Source: Ganoderma boninense
Lineage: Eukaryota; Basidiomycota; Agaricomycetes; Polyporales; Polyporaceae
Length of the DNA: 64,000 nucleotides
Assembly: GCA_002900995.3 (NCBI GenBank)
Contig: CM035314.1
Location: 62,001 to 126,000 of the forward strand
Direction of reading: 5' to 3'
The notes below the pieces were generated by a model. It was not told the DNA's origin. It made no database searches and worked only from the letters and a program-made list of their open reading frames with translations. This document shows, one piece after another, positions 32,485-42,938 of the stretch; position 1 is the first letter of the stretch; the number at the start of each line of letters is the position of its first letter. The position numbers and the translations under genes were made by a program.

Positions 32485-35400
32485 GCGCGTCGCGCCTGCG
32501 GTCATGCTCCCGAAAACGAGTCCGAGAGGCGGAAGGTGGGAGAGATGGTGAGTGACGCGCGGGGTTTTCGAAAGCAGCGTGAGCTGACTGAATGCGCGCA
32601 CAAAGTGCGGGCCTGGGCGCGAACGTAAGCGAGCGACGATGGACGCGGTCGTCGCCGGTACAGTATGTACATACTTACGGCGTCCACACACCAACCAGGG
32701 CACCAGCAGTTTTCACGAAGACTCGCGCGGTGCTTGACATCACGAGGCACGCGAGCGCACCGATGGCCCGATCGTGGGCGTAGATCAGGGTGGAATTCAG
32801 CACTGTTGGCCATAAACGTGCACGGCAAAGTGTGTGACGGAAGCCACCCCCACACGCGGTCCAGAGCGGCGGAGAGATGTGGCGGGAGTATCGACGGAAG
32901 AGCTTCTTCCGGGAGATGGTACGTCCATACGGACGGTCTTCGGGAGATGCGTACACACGACGTTGGGAGGCGCTGTAGGGTGGCACCAGGTGCCCGCAAG
33001 GTTGGACCCTAATTCCTCGCCTGACCACATGTCGATTCGAGTGGCAGATTGGCCTGCAAGGAGCCCAGGAAGACACAAGTCATCTGAGGGTGTCCGTGGA
33101 GCGAGAGCTGCGGGTGCGCGCAAGGAGACAATCGCCTGGGAGAGTCCGTTTCCTTCCTGCCTCGTTTCGCGCGCAGCACCTGTACGCAGGTGCGAGGAGA
33201 GTTCCCTCGCTACGTGCACTGCGAAGTACGTTATCCCTGGAAGCCTTCCAGAAGCTGCGGAAGCCGAGATCGCCATCATCATCGCTTTCGCCCGCCACAA
33301 AGGAGAAAATGCGGGAGGATGACGAAGGGGTGCCACCAAGGATGGGACTTCGCAGGCGCGACCGTCGACGCGGAAGATTGTCTGCGCCGCGGATCCATTA
33401 TTTCTGTTTCTGCAGAGCACGCACTTCACACGTGACGCCATGACTACAGGGGAGGAACTGCGCGTGGGTACGAAAAAGTAAGCCCGAACCGCAACGCCGC
33501 AGAGAAGCTCGAGCGCGTACCTTGGAGCCTATGTTCTCCGGGGGTGGACATTCTGCGAGGCGCATGGCTAGAAGCCGACGAGACACAAGCTACAAGACAT
33601 CATGACCACTGCTGACGTGGGCAGGTGAGAGACGCGTCATATGTTCATATGTCGTCCCTGGTCCACAACAGCAAGAACCTCGTCTCAGGTCTGGTCAGGC
33701 GGACCCTGTCCTGGGACTCCGGTACAAATCACGACGACAGCACATGGGTGGGGGCGGGGATGTCGACGAAGCTCGAGTTCCAGGGCCGCTATCTGAACCT
33801 TGAGTGGGAACCAAAGGCTCCGAGCTTCGCGGGCCTTGAAACTCGAGTAATACAGGCTCAGGCGGGGGAAGAAAGCGTCGCTTGAAATGTCTGTAGGAAA
33901 ATGTGGTCCCAAACCGGCGCTCCGACATGACTGAGAGCTGCGCACGGCCGTCGTGTCCCTAGAATATGCTTTGATTACCGCGGATGGCACCCCATGGGCC
34001 TGAATTATATAGCTCGGAGCAACCGTCGTCGAGGGCACGCGATGACGTAATCCTGAGGAAACAAATCCAGGTAAGCATCGTGGGGAACGAAGGCAGGTAC
34101 GCACGTACTCATAGATGAACGAATCCACGGCCAGCAATTCTCCGCCGAAAATCACTTTGCACATGTAATTCGTATGCTATGACTGAGATGCGAGAAAGAG
34201 GTCGGGCCGAATGACAGGCAGGACATAAAGTCTGTGGTGTTATGATAAGCCCAACGAAGCCCCAAGAATCAACGAACACGACCGTCCCACGCCGCCCCAT
34301 AAGCATGCGAGTCCGCAGACAGGAGCCTCGCTGACAAGTACGCCTCTCATAGCCCGAAATGGCCGAGAGGCATAGCCTACGCGATTCCGTGCACGGTGCA
34401 CCATCGAGAAACGTTGGTCGGCTCGCCAAAACGGTGACGAAACGCCGATCGACAGCGACATGCTTGACACATCTTCCCGCCGATGCGGTATTTCGTGAAG
34501 CTCGGCTCTTGGACTCGATGCACGGTGAGGAGATCGCGCCGGCAGCGACGACGCCCCATTTCCATTTACACACGACGATCGACGGAGAAGCGAAGTTTAC
34601 AGCATCGCACAGCGGGCGATCGCGCTGATGCGCTAGGTACGAGTAGGAACGACTGTGTAAAACCAGATGTTTGGCAAGACTCACCCAGTCATGCCCAGAG
34701 GGCTCTTCGCTCCGCCGGCCGCCGTCGACTCGGGATTGCGAGTGCCCACCATACCGTGCGGAAGTGTGCATTTACGTGGCTCGCGTACTTTGAAATTTTA
34801 TTGAATTGGTGGCGGGGTTCTTGTCGCGCAAGCACAAGGGCCTGAACGCGATTACACCACACGTCTACCCGGAGACACGCGACAGTGTGTTCTATCTGTA
34901 GACAATTGCCGTGAGCAGCGTCCGCGAATGTCGAGAAACCGAGAGATGACACATACAGGCATGCGGTCCGCGTTCTCGCGAGACACGGGGCGAAGAGGCT
35001 CGTGCTCGGGACGGTCTCTTGGTTAAGGCACAGCGAGGGGGTCGGTGGGTGAGTTGCCGGGTCCATTCACTGCGTGTTCCATAAACATAAGCTCGCGCGG
35101 GACCGGTGACGAAGATCTTGCCTTACCGGCTGGCGCGAACTCGGGACGTCAATTAATCTACCGACATAGATCCCGTGCCTAGGCGGGCGACGACGATTCA
35201 CACCACGAGCGAGCGACCAAGGTCAAGAGGAGCCTAGGCTGCAGCATCGACGAAGCTTACACGAGCATAAGGCGCGAGATATGCGCTGCCTTCACAGTAT
35301 CTCCTGTCGACATGCCTCTCCTCCTCAGGTCCAAGCGCGCCCCGAACGCAGAGATGGGGGAGATGTGACGAATGACCGACTTTGGCGACCTCCAGGAAGG

Positions 35401-36733
35401 GAAGTCCTGCTGGAAGTCCTAGCCATGCCGCCTACATCATATCCAGATTGAAGTCCTCGATAAGCCGCCCACTACGATTCTAGCTTCTCGGCAGCCTACA
35501 CGCAGGGGATATGCGGGGCAAAACCGCTTGCTCAGTGCACCTGTGAGCACGGAGTGGTGCGTGAACGCACGTACCTTGCAACTCAAAAGCCAACACGACC
35601 TTGTTCAAGCTGTTTACAGAGGAAGGAGATGATGAAGATGGTGATTTCTGGAGCACCGAGTGAAGAAGGATGAGCCCGAAGGACCCATGGTGTCGTATGG
35701 CGCAGTCTGGATGCCAAGTGAGACTTCTTGGTCCTACAGGGTCCCAAGCGGCTTCTGATGCGTATCGATGCGCATTCACAGGATTATGATGGGAGTAGAC
35801 CAGGGCTCAGATGAAAACCATCAGTGTGCACGTAAATCGTCGAACGTACCATTTATGCAGCCCGCAGGAACGATGTGTTCGACCTCCACAGATGGAATCG
35901 GCGCAACACATAGCTTCAAGATGCGTCGGCGTGCTCGCAGTCCTCTGTGTGGGGTACAGTCAGCGCATACAGCCGGGCAGATAGCCATGAACACGAACCA
36001 AATATGACTGTCGATCTCCTCGGGCATTCTTCGCAAGACAGGGAGCCGGGCATCTATCCGAAGGAGCAGGAATAAATTCGGTCGATGGCAGCAAGACTCC
36101 AGAAAGCAGCAGGGAGAGGGCAAGAGTGTCGGCGGCGACGACGATGAGGGCGAGAGACTCGAGCTCCGAGGGCCGAGGAGCGCTTAGCGCCCACCGCATT
36201 CCCCGCACCCACGAGCGCTGCCGGCATTTGCCGCTCCCCGACCTCCGGGTGCTTGTCTGGGCCGTTCGGACAAGAGTGGTTACCTATGTACCACTTGCCT
36301 CCAACCTCCATCGCGAGGCTAGATGGCGGAGACCCCAGACAGAAAGGACATGCAGACCAGAGGGGATATATAGCTTAGTGCTGATGAGATGATTTCAGGT
36401 TCTTCCCCTCGTACATAAGTAGTACGAATTTCTGAGCTTACCGAGTCTCGCACTCATCCTCGAATGCGGTGAGGCTCCCTCATCTCTCCTCACGCAGCCG
36501 AAAGGTACGCAGAAAATAGTCTCAGTCGCAGATAAAAGAAAATGCTATGATACAAGATATGTCGGAGCCCTTCCCGGCGCTGGTCTTCGGTTGCCGGTCA
36601 GGACCCCATCTTCCTCGTCCACCCCCAAGCTTCCCAATACGATACGATACGATAATCTCCCGACCCAGCCATCCCCCTTCATACCCTTGGCCGCTGCCTG
36701 AGCTCGCACTCGCAGTACTCGAGCAGCAGCGAC
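32485..36733. other. Long stretch with no supported gene; possible membrane-protein remnant at 35.7-36.3 kb
   Basis: No domain seen from 32.5 to 35.6 kb. On the minus strand at about 36.2-35.8 kb, broken hydrophobic pieces occur in different frames (ESLALIVVAADTLALSLLLS; FLLLRIDARLPVLRR; HIWFVFMAICPAVCADC; VEVEHIVPAGCINGTFDD). They vaguely recall fungal DUF6533-type membrane proteins. This is too weak to call a gene. Confidence 0.3.
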
Positions 36734-37112
36734 TTAGTTCGAGCCGCCAGCGGACTTCCGCCTGTCACCGTCGCCCTGTATCAGTTCCAAGTCCAGTTCC
36801 GGGAGCCGGCCCCACATCAGACCGAACGGACGAGAACACTCACAGCTGGTAGCCCGCCGCGATGAACGGGAGGAGGAAGGCCGCGCCGAGGCCTGCGCCC
36901 ATCTTCATGCCGAAGGTGCGCTTGTTGGCGTAGTTGAAGGGAAAGTTCTGTTGCGATCGAAGCACGAGCGGTGAGGCTAAGCTTTTAAGGAGAGAGGAGC
37001 GGGGGGGACGTACGTTGTGCGCGACATGGCCCTTGGTGGTGTAGAGCGTGCGCACCTGGCTCCTGGAGGCGGCGCGGAGGGAGGACTGGCCGACGCGTGC
37101 GAGGGGAGACAT
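36734..37112 (-). CDS. COX8: Cytochrome c oxidase subunit 8 (COX7C homologue)
   Basis: Small nuclear-encoded subunit of mitochondrial respiratory complex IV. Exon 1 (37014-37112) encodes a basic, Ser/Arg-rich mitochondrial presequence (MSPLARVGQSSLRAASRSQV...). Exon 2 (36844-36947) carries NFPFNYANKRTFGMKMGAGL and one TM segment (AAFLLPFIAAGYQL). Exon 3 (36734-36761) completes the C-terminus as RKSAGGSN. The total is 76 residues. The N-x-PF...NK...KM...G-AF--PF----QL-K signature is that of fungal Cox8/animal COX7C. Intron 1 (36948-37013) is 66 bases with no stop, so an unspliced reading also stays open. Reading through intron 2 would stop right after GYQL, but GTGAGT...CAG there restores the conserved basic tail. 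Confidence 0.85.
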
Positions 37113-38010
37113 GGCGATGGCGATGGTGTTGGCGATGGTGATGGGGGAAATACGGAGGATGTTACTGGACGGACGGACGGCGCCGGCGAAAGTCTAACTC
37201 AGGTAAGCAGAGCGTGCGTGTGTGTGGTGGGGCCGGGAGTGGGGTATGTAGCGCAGACACAGGCAGACAGGAGCTCGAGTGACGACGGCCTGCGATGTGA
37301 GACGATGATGATGATCGAGGAACGAGAGAGTTGCGGACCAGCAGCAGCGCGGTCCCGGAGGCATTTATGTATGGCCGCGCATAATGGCCTGTCCCCAGTG
37401 TCGGCCCACCGAAGCGCATGTCGAAATCAGCGGGTGGGGCACGGGCGCAGACCACAGGACCCCTCTGGAGCTGGACTAGAATACGTCCCGAGGTCTGGCC
37501 TGGGAAAGCCGGGCGCCAAGTGATCCGGCGCAGACGAGTGTGGTCATACGTGCCCTGTGCGGACCGTTGGGAGTTGCGGGGTGTGGGGTGGGGGCAGCTG
37601 ACCATTTGTATTAGCCACCGGTCTAGGAAGGGCGAGAGCCTGGGTGGCATGCTCCAGGTTTGACAATGGGCGAATACGCACCGGATGTTCGCGAGATTGC
37701 GGAATCGCTTGCTATTGCGGGGACACTGCCCCGGGGAAGGATGTCGACGAACCCTCCGAAGCTTTCAATTCGAATTGCTGTGGTGACCGCGGACGAATGG
37801 CGTTCGCAAGGTGTGTAATGCCTACCTCCGTCTAGCGAGTACCCAAGAGGGTGCGGCGCTGCGGCTGAGGGCTGCTGAAGACTTATGTCAGGATCATCTG
37901 CATGATGGTTGAGGTCAGGTTGAGAGTCCGGATGAGTCGGGAAGCCTCCAGCCTGATGTGGACGAAATATTGATGTGCTTATGTGAGCATCAAAATGGTA
38001 ATTAATAACT
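37113..38010. other. Upstream region of COX8 and spacer; no gene seen
   Basis: Contains the 5' region of the divergent COX8 gene and then unremarkable sequence up to the tRNA gene. Confidence 0.35.
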
Positions 38011-38093
38011 GCCGCATTGGCGTAGTGGTATGCGCGCCCCACTTGTACCAACAGGTCATGGGGAGGTCACTCGTTCGACCCGGGTATGTGGCA
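38011..38093 (+). tRNA. tRNA-Thr (TGT anticodon) with a 10-nt intron
   Basis: All 83 bases fit a cloverleaf. Acceptor stem GCCGCAT/ATGTGGC (one G-T pair) with discriminator A; D-arm GCGT-AGTGGTAT-GCGC; anticodon stem CCCCA/TGGGG; T-arm ACTCG-TTCGACC-CGGGT. The anticodon loop is too long unless CCAACAGGTC is an intron after base 37, which leaves loop CTTGTAA with anticodon TGT (Thr, reads ACA). A T6 run (38102-38107) follows as a Pol III terminator. Spliced length is 73. Confidence 0.85.
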
Positions 38094-38101
38094 AGTTGAT
38101 C

Positions 38102-38107
38102 TTTTTT
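38102..38107 (+). terminator. Pol III terminator of tRNA-Thr
   Basis: A run of six T eight bases after the tRNA 3' end. Confidence 0.6.
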
Positions 38108-38777
38108 GTTTATTCAGCCCCTTCACCGTGCGTTGAAACTTGACGGTCTTCGCCTCCATCTGGGAATCCCAAGACGTACTTATTCGAATTTATGTTGTTC
38201 TAGACGAAGCCACGCTACCTTATCCCAGTAAGGTGCAAATATGAAGGTCCCAAGAACTTCGATTCACTTCCGGTCTCCCATAATTTGGAACATGACACGC
38301 TCGTAACCAGTCCGCGATATAAAATTCCAAGCGTGTTCGGAGTCCGGATACACATGTACATATATTCCTACAACGACGGAACCATTCATCGCTCACCCTC
38401 GTGCGCTCTCTCGGCGCTCGCTCGCTTCTAGCAGCTCGGCGAGACCCTCGCGATCCGCGTGCTCCAGCCCGCCCTGCGCCCCTCACCCCATCCACCCCAA
38501 AGATCAGGCCGTGTCGACAAACCCCGGAACGTTTCAGTGACATATGCATATCGAGCAGCTTCGACGCGCGTGCACGTTCCGATTCCTTCCTGGCGCCTCG
38601 GCCCTCCCTGGACCATAGAAGGCCCTCGCCTATCGCCCCAGCTGTGTGGTGTTATCTTCCTTCCCTTCTTCCGAGCGTCGTCCCAAGCATGCTCTGCGTT
38701 GACCTCGGGCGTCGTTCATCTGGTCGATGGATCGGATCGTCGTCATCGTCCCGCGACACTGATAAGAGCGCACACGT

Positions 38778-39557
38778 TTAGGCGACCTGTCGCGTCTCTG
38801 GCGGCGCCGCTTGAGGCTGCGATTGAGGCTGAGGTTGGGCCTGAGGCTGAGGCTGCTCGGGCTGAGGCTGAGGCTGGGGCTGGGGTTTGGTCTGAGGCTG
38901 AGGCTGGGGTTGTTGCCACTGCTGGGGCTGAGGCTGCGATTGAGTCTGAGGTTGAGGCTGCGGTTGGGGCTGGGTTTGCCACTGCGACTGGGGTTGCTGC
39001 TGAACCTGCTGAGTTTGCGGTTGCTGCTGGGGCTGTGGTTGCTGGGCCTGGGGCTGGGAAGCCCTCGCTGCACGCCGACTCGGTCGACGGTCCGGGGTCA
39101 GGATGATGTACAGGGCGTGGATGATCCCGGGGCTGGTGAGTCGCGACGTATCCCATGTCGATATGTCAGTTTCAGCCGGGCACTGGGGACCGCTCGGGGC
39201 GCGACGTATACGTACATGTCACCCAGCATGGTCTGCACAAGTACAAGACGCGCCGTCACGGCGTGTGGTTGAGCGTGGAGAGAGAGAGAGGCCGGCGAAG
39301 CGGGGCTCACCAGCAGTATGTTGATCAGAAACTCGGGGCCGCACCCGCGGTCGAGCAAGACCGCGAGCGGCGGGATGAAGATGGCGAGGCTGGGGAGAAT
39401 GGGGTGAGTCCGCGTCGTCGCCCTTCAGGCGATGTGCGTCGGATGGCGAGAACAGAACGTACATGATCTGCGAACGGGGTTAGTACGTAGCTCGACGGTG
39501 AGGTGCGCTTGATGACGAGAAACGGACCTTGCAGACGTCTTGTCCACTGACGGGCAT
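38778..39557 (-). CDS. PMP3: Pmp3/UPF0057 plasma-membrane proteolipid with a Gln/Pro-rich tail
   Basis: Pmp3-family proteins are tiny two-TM membrane proteins affecting plasma-membrane potential and cation tolerance. Five exons can be read: 39557-39528 (MPVSGQDVCK), 39467-39463, 39389-39311 (LAIFIPPLAVLLDRGCGPEF, then LINILL), 39232-39216 (TMLGD) and 39132-38778 (PGIIHALYIILTP...). The joins are in frame and every intron has GT...AG, giving 161 residues. The DRGCG-E--INI-L---G--PGIIHALYII core is diagnostic. Fungal Pmp3 is usually 55-150 residues. Here a basic linker (DRRPSRRAARAS) is followed by about 90 residues of alternating Gln and Pro, ending PPETRQVA. One exon has 5 bases and another 17, which is unusual, so the gene model needs transcript support. 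Confidence 0.8.
38815..39060. repeat. Low-complexity GAGGCT/GGGGCT hexamer tract encoding the Gln/Pro tail
   Basis: Imperfect hexanucleotide repeats such as GAGGCTGAGGCTGGGGCTG on the plus strand. On the minus strand they read CAGCCT/CAGCCC, i.e. Gln-Pro. Long frames on both strands here (Ala/Glu-, Leu/Arg- and Ser/Pro-rich) come from this repeat and are not separate genes. Confidence 0.85.
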
Positions 39558-40880
39558 GATGAGGACGAAGATGAGGGGGTAACGAGCAGGGGCACGTACG
39601 CTTCGCGAAGGACGAAGGTGCCGTTTACAAGGTCCCAGGGGATGTGACGTCAAGCTCTCGTTCGTCAGGAGGGACAACGATGGAGATGACCGTCGAGCCT
39701 AAGCCCTCCACATGGTCGACTTTGCGCAGCGGGGAAGGATAGGAGAGGCGGTGCTGGACTGACAACAAGGTTGAACGATCTCACAAGGAATGCAAGAGTG
39801 GAATGGGGGTGTGCGCACCTTGTCCAATTCGCTTGGAAGCGATAGATACGTTGACTGCTCGATGGTCTCTGCGTGGATAGGGACGGTCTACGTAAGGGGG
39901 AAGGGCGGGCATCGGGAGCGACGACGGCATACGCGCAATGAACAGGCAAGAAAGCTATATATCACTACTTATCTCCGTCTGCCGTCAGTATGACCACCGA
40001 CACTGCACTGGCCAATGGAACTGAGTAGAGTCTGCACATGCGGCGCCCCAGACTGCCAACTTCGTATGGCTGCATGTCTACCCATGACGGAGGACGAGGT
40101 CGCCACCACTGTCCTACCCTAGTTCAGGTTGCATCCTCACCGAAACAATCCAACGTCATACCTAGGATTCCTGGCCAGGGGAGAGGAGGATCGAGCGGGG
40201 TACGAGTCATCGCGTTCTAGCCAAGTCTACCTACCCAGCGGAGAAATGAGTCGACCGACGCCTTTTACGAGGCGACACGTGCATCGCACCGGGACGAAGG
40301 GATTCCCAGCCCATTTGGCTGGGTTCGCAGGTCAAACGAGGCGGGCATACGACGCGGGTCTGGCTGGGGAAATGAAGCTCTTCAAAGTTCAGAGTGTCGC
40401 AGCGACTACCCTCGGGGGCGTACGCTGTGAGCTCCGGGCGGCCACCAGTCCAGTCTCAAGAATCGAATACTCACGGATGAACATTCCTGTCCTTCACCAG
40501 TGTACTACTCCTCTTCATGCCAAATCATCTCTGGTTCCCCCGAAATCCGAATCCGAATCGAATCTGCGGAGTGTCGAAGCGGCAGCGATGCAGGGGGTAC
40601 GCGGAGAGGTGCAAGTCCCAAATATCATGATATTGTCGACGAGAAGACGATGGTCAGTAAAGTGTGAATAGTAGCCCAGGGGAGACTGTGGCGACTGGCG
40701 GAGAAAGAGGAAAGACCCAGAGAAAGACAAAGTAGCCTGCATGGTAAGCCGAGAACGAGTGTGACGGCCGGTGACCACCGGGGTAACGTCACAGGCTGTC
40801 ACGGATACTCGCCCTCGGCGAGCGCTTGAGCGCGCTCGAGTCTCGAATGCCACACACCACCGTGACACGGCCGGAGGTAA
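39558..40880. other. No recognisable gene
   Basis: Upstream region of PMP3, then sequence without recognised domains or repeats. Confidence 0.35.
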
Positions 40881-40887
40881 GTCAATA

Positions 40888-41224
40888 GGGGTGGTCAGAG
40901 TACTCGATTCTGGGCCGATTATGCGTGCGATTCTGCGACGATTCTAGGACCATAATCGCCATCAAAATCGCGCTCACTCTGACCACCCCATCCTGTAAAA
41001 TGCGATTTTGGCCCGATTTTGGACAGGCGATTCTGGGACGAGGCAGAATCGCGACGCCAAAATCGCGATTCTGGGGACAGAAGCGGCTCCAGAGCCGCTT
41101 CTGCGATTCTGCTCGATTCTGCTCGATTCTGCCAGAATCGCGATTCTGGCGACCAGAATCGCTTCCAGAATCGTCCCCAGAATCGTCCCCAGAATCGAGC
41201 AGAATCATCCACTCTGACCACCCC
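40888..41224. mobile_element. 337-bp MITE with TA target duplication, built from AGAATCG palindromes
   Basis: The ends GGGGTGGTCAGAGT and ACTCTGACCACCCC are perfect inverted repeats, flanked on both sides by TA (40886-40887 and 41225-41226). The TIR motif also occurs internally near 40975-40986. The interior is mostly repeats of CAGAATCG and CGATTCTG in both orientations, including the palindrome CCAGAATCGCGATTCTGG (41132-41149). The TA duplication suggests mobilisation by a Tc1/mariner-like transposase. No coding capacity. Confidence 0.8.
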
Positions 41225-41368
41225 TAATGTTAACCCTTCAGTTAGGACGTAACGGGCTACAGACCTCGGAATTCATGTTCAACATTTAATCATGAACGAT
41301 CACATCGAAGGACTCCAACGATCCGAGCTGGATGTCTAGTCTCAATGATTTCTTCACGATAACTCGTT

Positions 41369-41860
41369 GTGCTGAGCCCGGCGGGATTCTCGGCACCGGA
41401 AACCTGGGAGCAGACTGCAAGGTGTTCCACTACCGTGCCACTGTGTTCACCCTCACCATTGACATTGGTATCTAGGTCTATCAAAGGCAGCGCGTCCTAC
41501 TGTCTTCGCACGCCCTCTTCCGGATACCAGATCACACTGGATGGCGCGATCGTGTGCTCGTAGGCATGTGCCGTCGGGCACTAAAGCCAGCTGGTGCGAA
41601 TCGTTTGTGTTGCTTTCCTGCTCCAAGTCGCGACTTCAGCTGGGATCTCTTTAGCGTCTGAATCCACGCTCGAGCTCGTGATCGTATATCTGATGCACGT
41701 CCGACTGGCGGAGCCGCTTGTTCTCCATTTCCACCGACGCAAGCTCCGGGTACGCACACCGCCTAGTCCTATAATACGTCGGTACGTCTGTGAACTCAAG
41801 GATCTCCTTCACGACTGCCAACTTGCTACCAGCCAACATGCACGCCGGCCAGATGGGCGT
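41369..41860 (+). pseudogene. Decayed seven-TM family copy
   Basis: The plus strand at 41528-41656 reads ITLDGAIVCS, stop, ACAVGH, stop, SQLVRIVCVAFLLQVATSAG. This aligns with ITLGDAIVCWRACVVWH-----V-CV--LL---- of the intact copies, with TAG where the Trp codon should be and TAA in the next loop. Upstream and downstream pieces are eroded. It has the same orientation as the intact gene 1.1 kb further on, suggesting an old tandem duplication. Confidence 0.6.
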
Positions 41861-42938
41861 CCGTAGCTGCACGACGAGCAGTGCGGCATGAAGCCAAGCC
41901 GTGCTTTCCTGGCCCTACGTGCACCGCCGGAACGGGTCACTCACGGCGTACACGGGTGGCTTCTGAAAGTCGCGCTGCCTTCATCCAGATCAAACGTTGA
42001 CAGCGCGCCGGAGGGCAAGCCGTGACAATGAATGGGCGGGAGAAACGCGTCTCGCCGCTGTTGCTGCTTCAGATCGGCCGTAGCACGTCGTCCGCCGACT
42101 CGGCGTTGACCCGAGGCAGGAGTGCAATGAGGGCTTTGAGGGACGTGTATACGATCGATTCGGGCGTCGTCCGGATGCGACCAGCTACTGAGTCAGATGG
42201 ACATTGATCAGCTTATCACTGAGCTGAGAAGGAAGTCGGAATGAAGAAAACGCTGGCTGTACTAAACCAAGTGGAGCCTTAGCGGTGTGCCTCTGGCCCC
42301 GGAGCTGGTCTCTTCATCGCATTGAACAGCTTCTCCGATTTGGCCGTGAGTTCTATCCGGGGCAGTGCAAGCTCGAAGTCGATGATATTGGGGAGGCGGT
42401 GGTCTATACTTCGAGTGGAGGATACTAGATAGCCTACTTCAGTGAGACTACTGACAGACGAGGAGACACGATGCCCTTGCAAAAGTACTTATCTGCCAGC
42501 TGCCTTCGTCGAATCAGGATCAACATCATAGCGATGAACAATCGGATATGCTATTCTCATCACAGATGTAGACGCACAGGTATTGACGTTTAGGTTGATG
42601 GATCTCTGGTTTTCGCGTACCAGTGTTCTGTGGATAACGCCTGTGCTCTTAATTTGGCATACGACTCTCTTTCTACGGCTTTTTGCGGAGGCTGAACCTG
42701 AGCTCAAAGGAATTTGATTCCCACAACTGTACGGGCCGGGACCACTATAGATGGGAGACTAGCTGATTGAGTTGGCACCGACCGGCATGGGCACAGCTTC
42801 CGATGCATGAGGATTGTTAGCAACTGTCGAATTGGTGAGATATAGAATGACTTGGTGTGCTGATAGTGGAGTGTATAAATAACGGGCCATGGCATGTTTC
42901 CTCAAGATCGCATCCTTCCGTCGAAGCACCCCGCCACA
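41861..42938. other. Spacer between decayed and intact seven-TM copies
   Basis: No further conserved segments could be placed with confidence. GTGTATAAATA at 42870-42880 is a TATA box about 65 bases before the ATG of the next gene. Confidence 0.4.

Noticed and set aside
35700..36310. Possible DUF6533-like membrane protein on the minus strand
   Set aside because: Hydrophobic pieces are in different frames without clear splice sites and no family motif is certain.
38630..39272. Several long Ala/Glu-, Leu/Arg- and Ser/Pro-rich frames on both strands
   Set aside because: All come from the GAGGCT hexamer repeat. Only the Gln/Pro frame continues from the conserved Pmp3 core.
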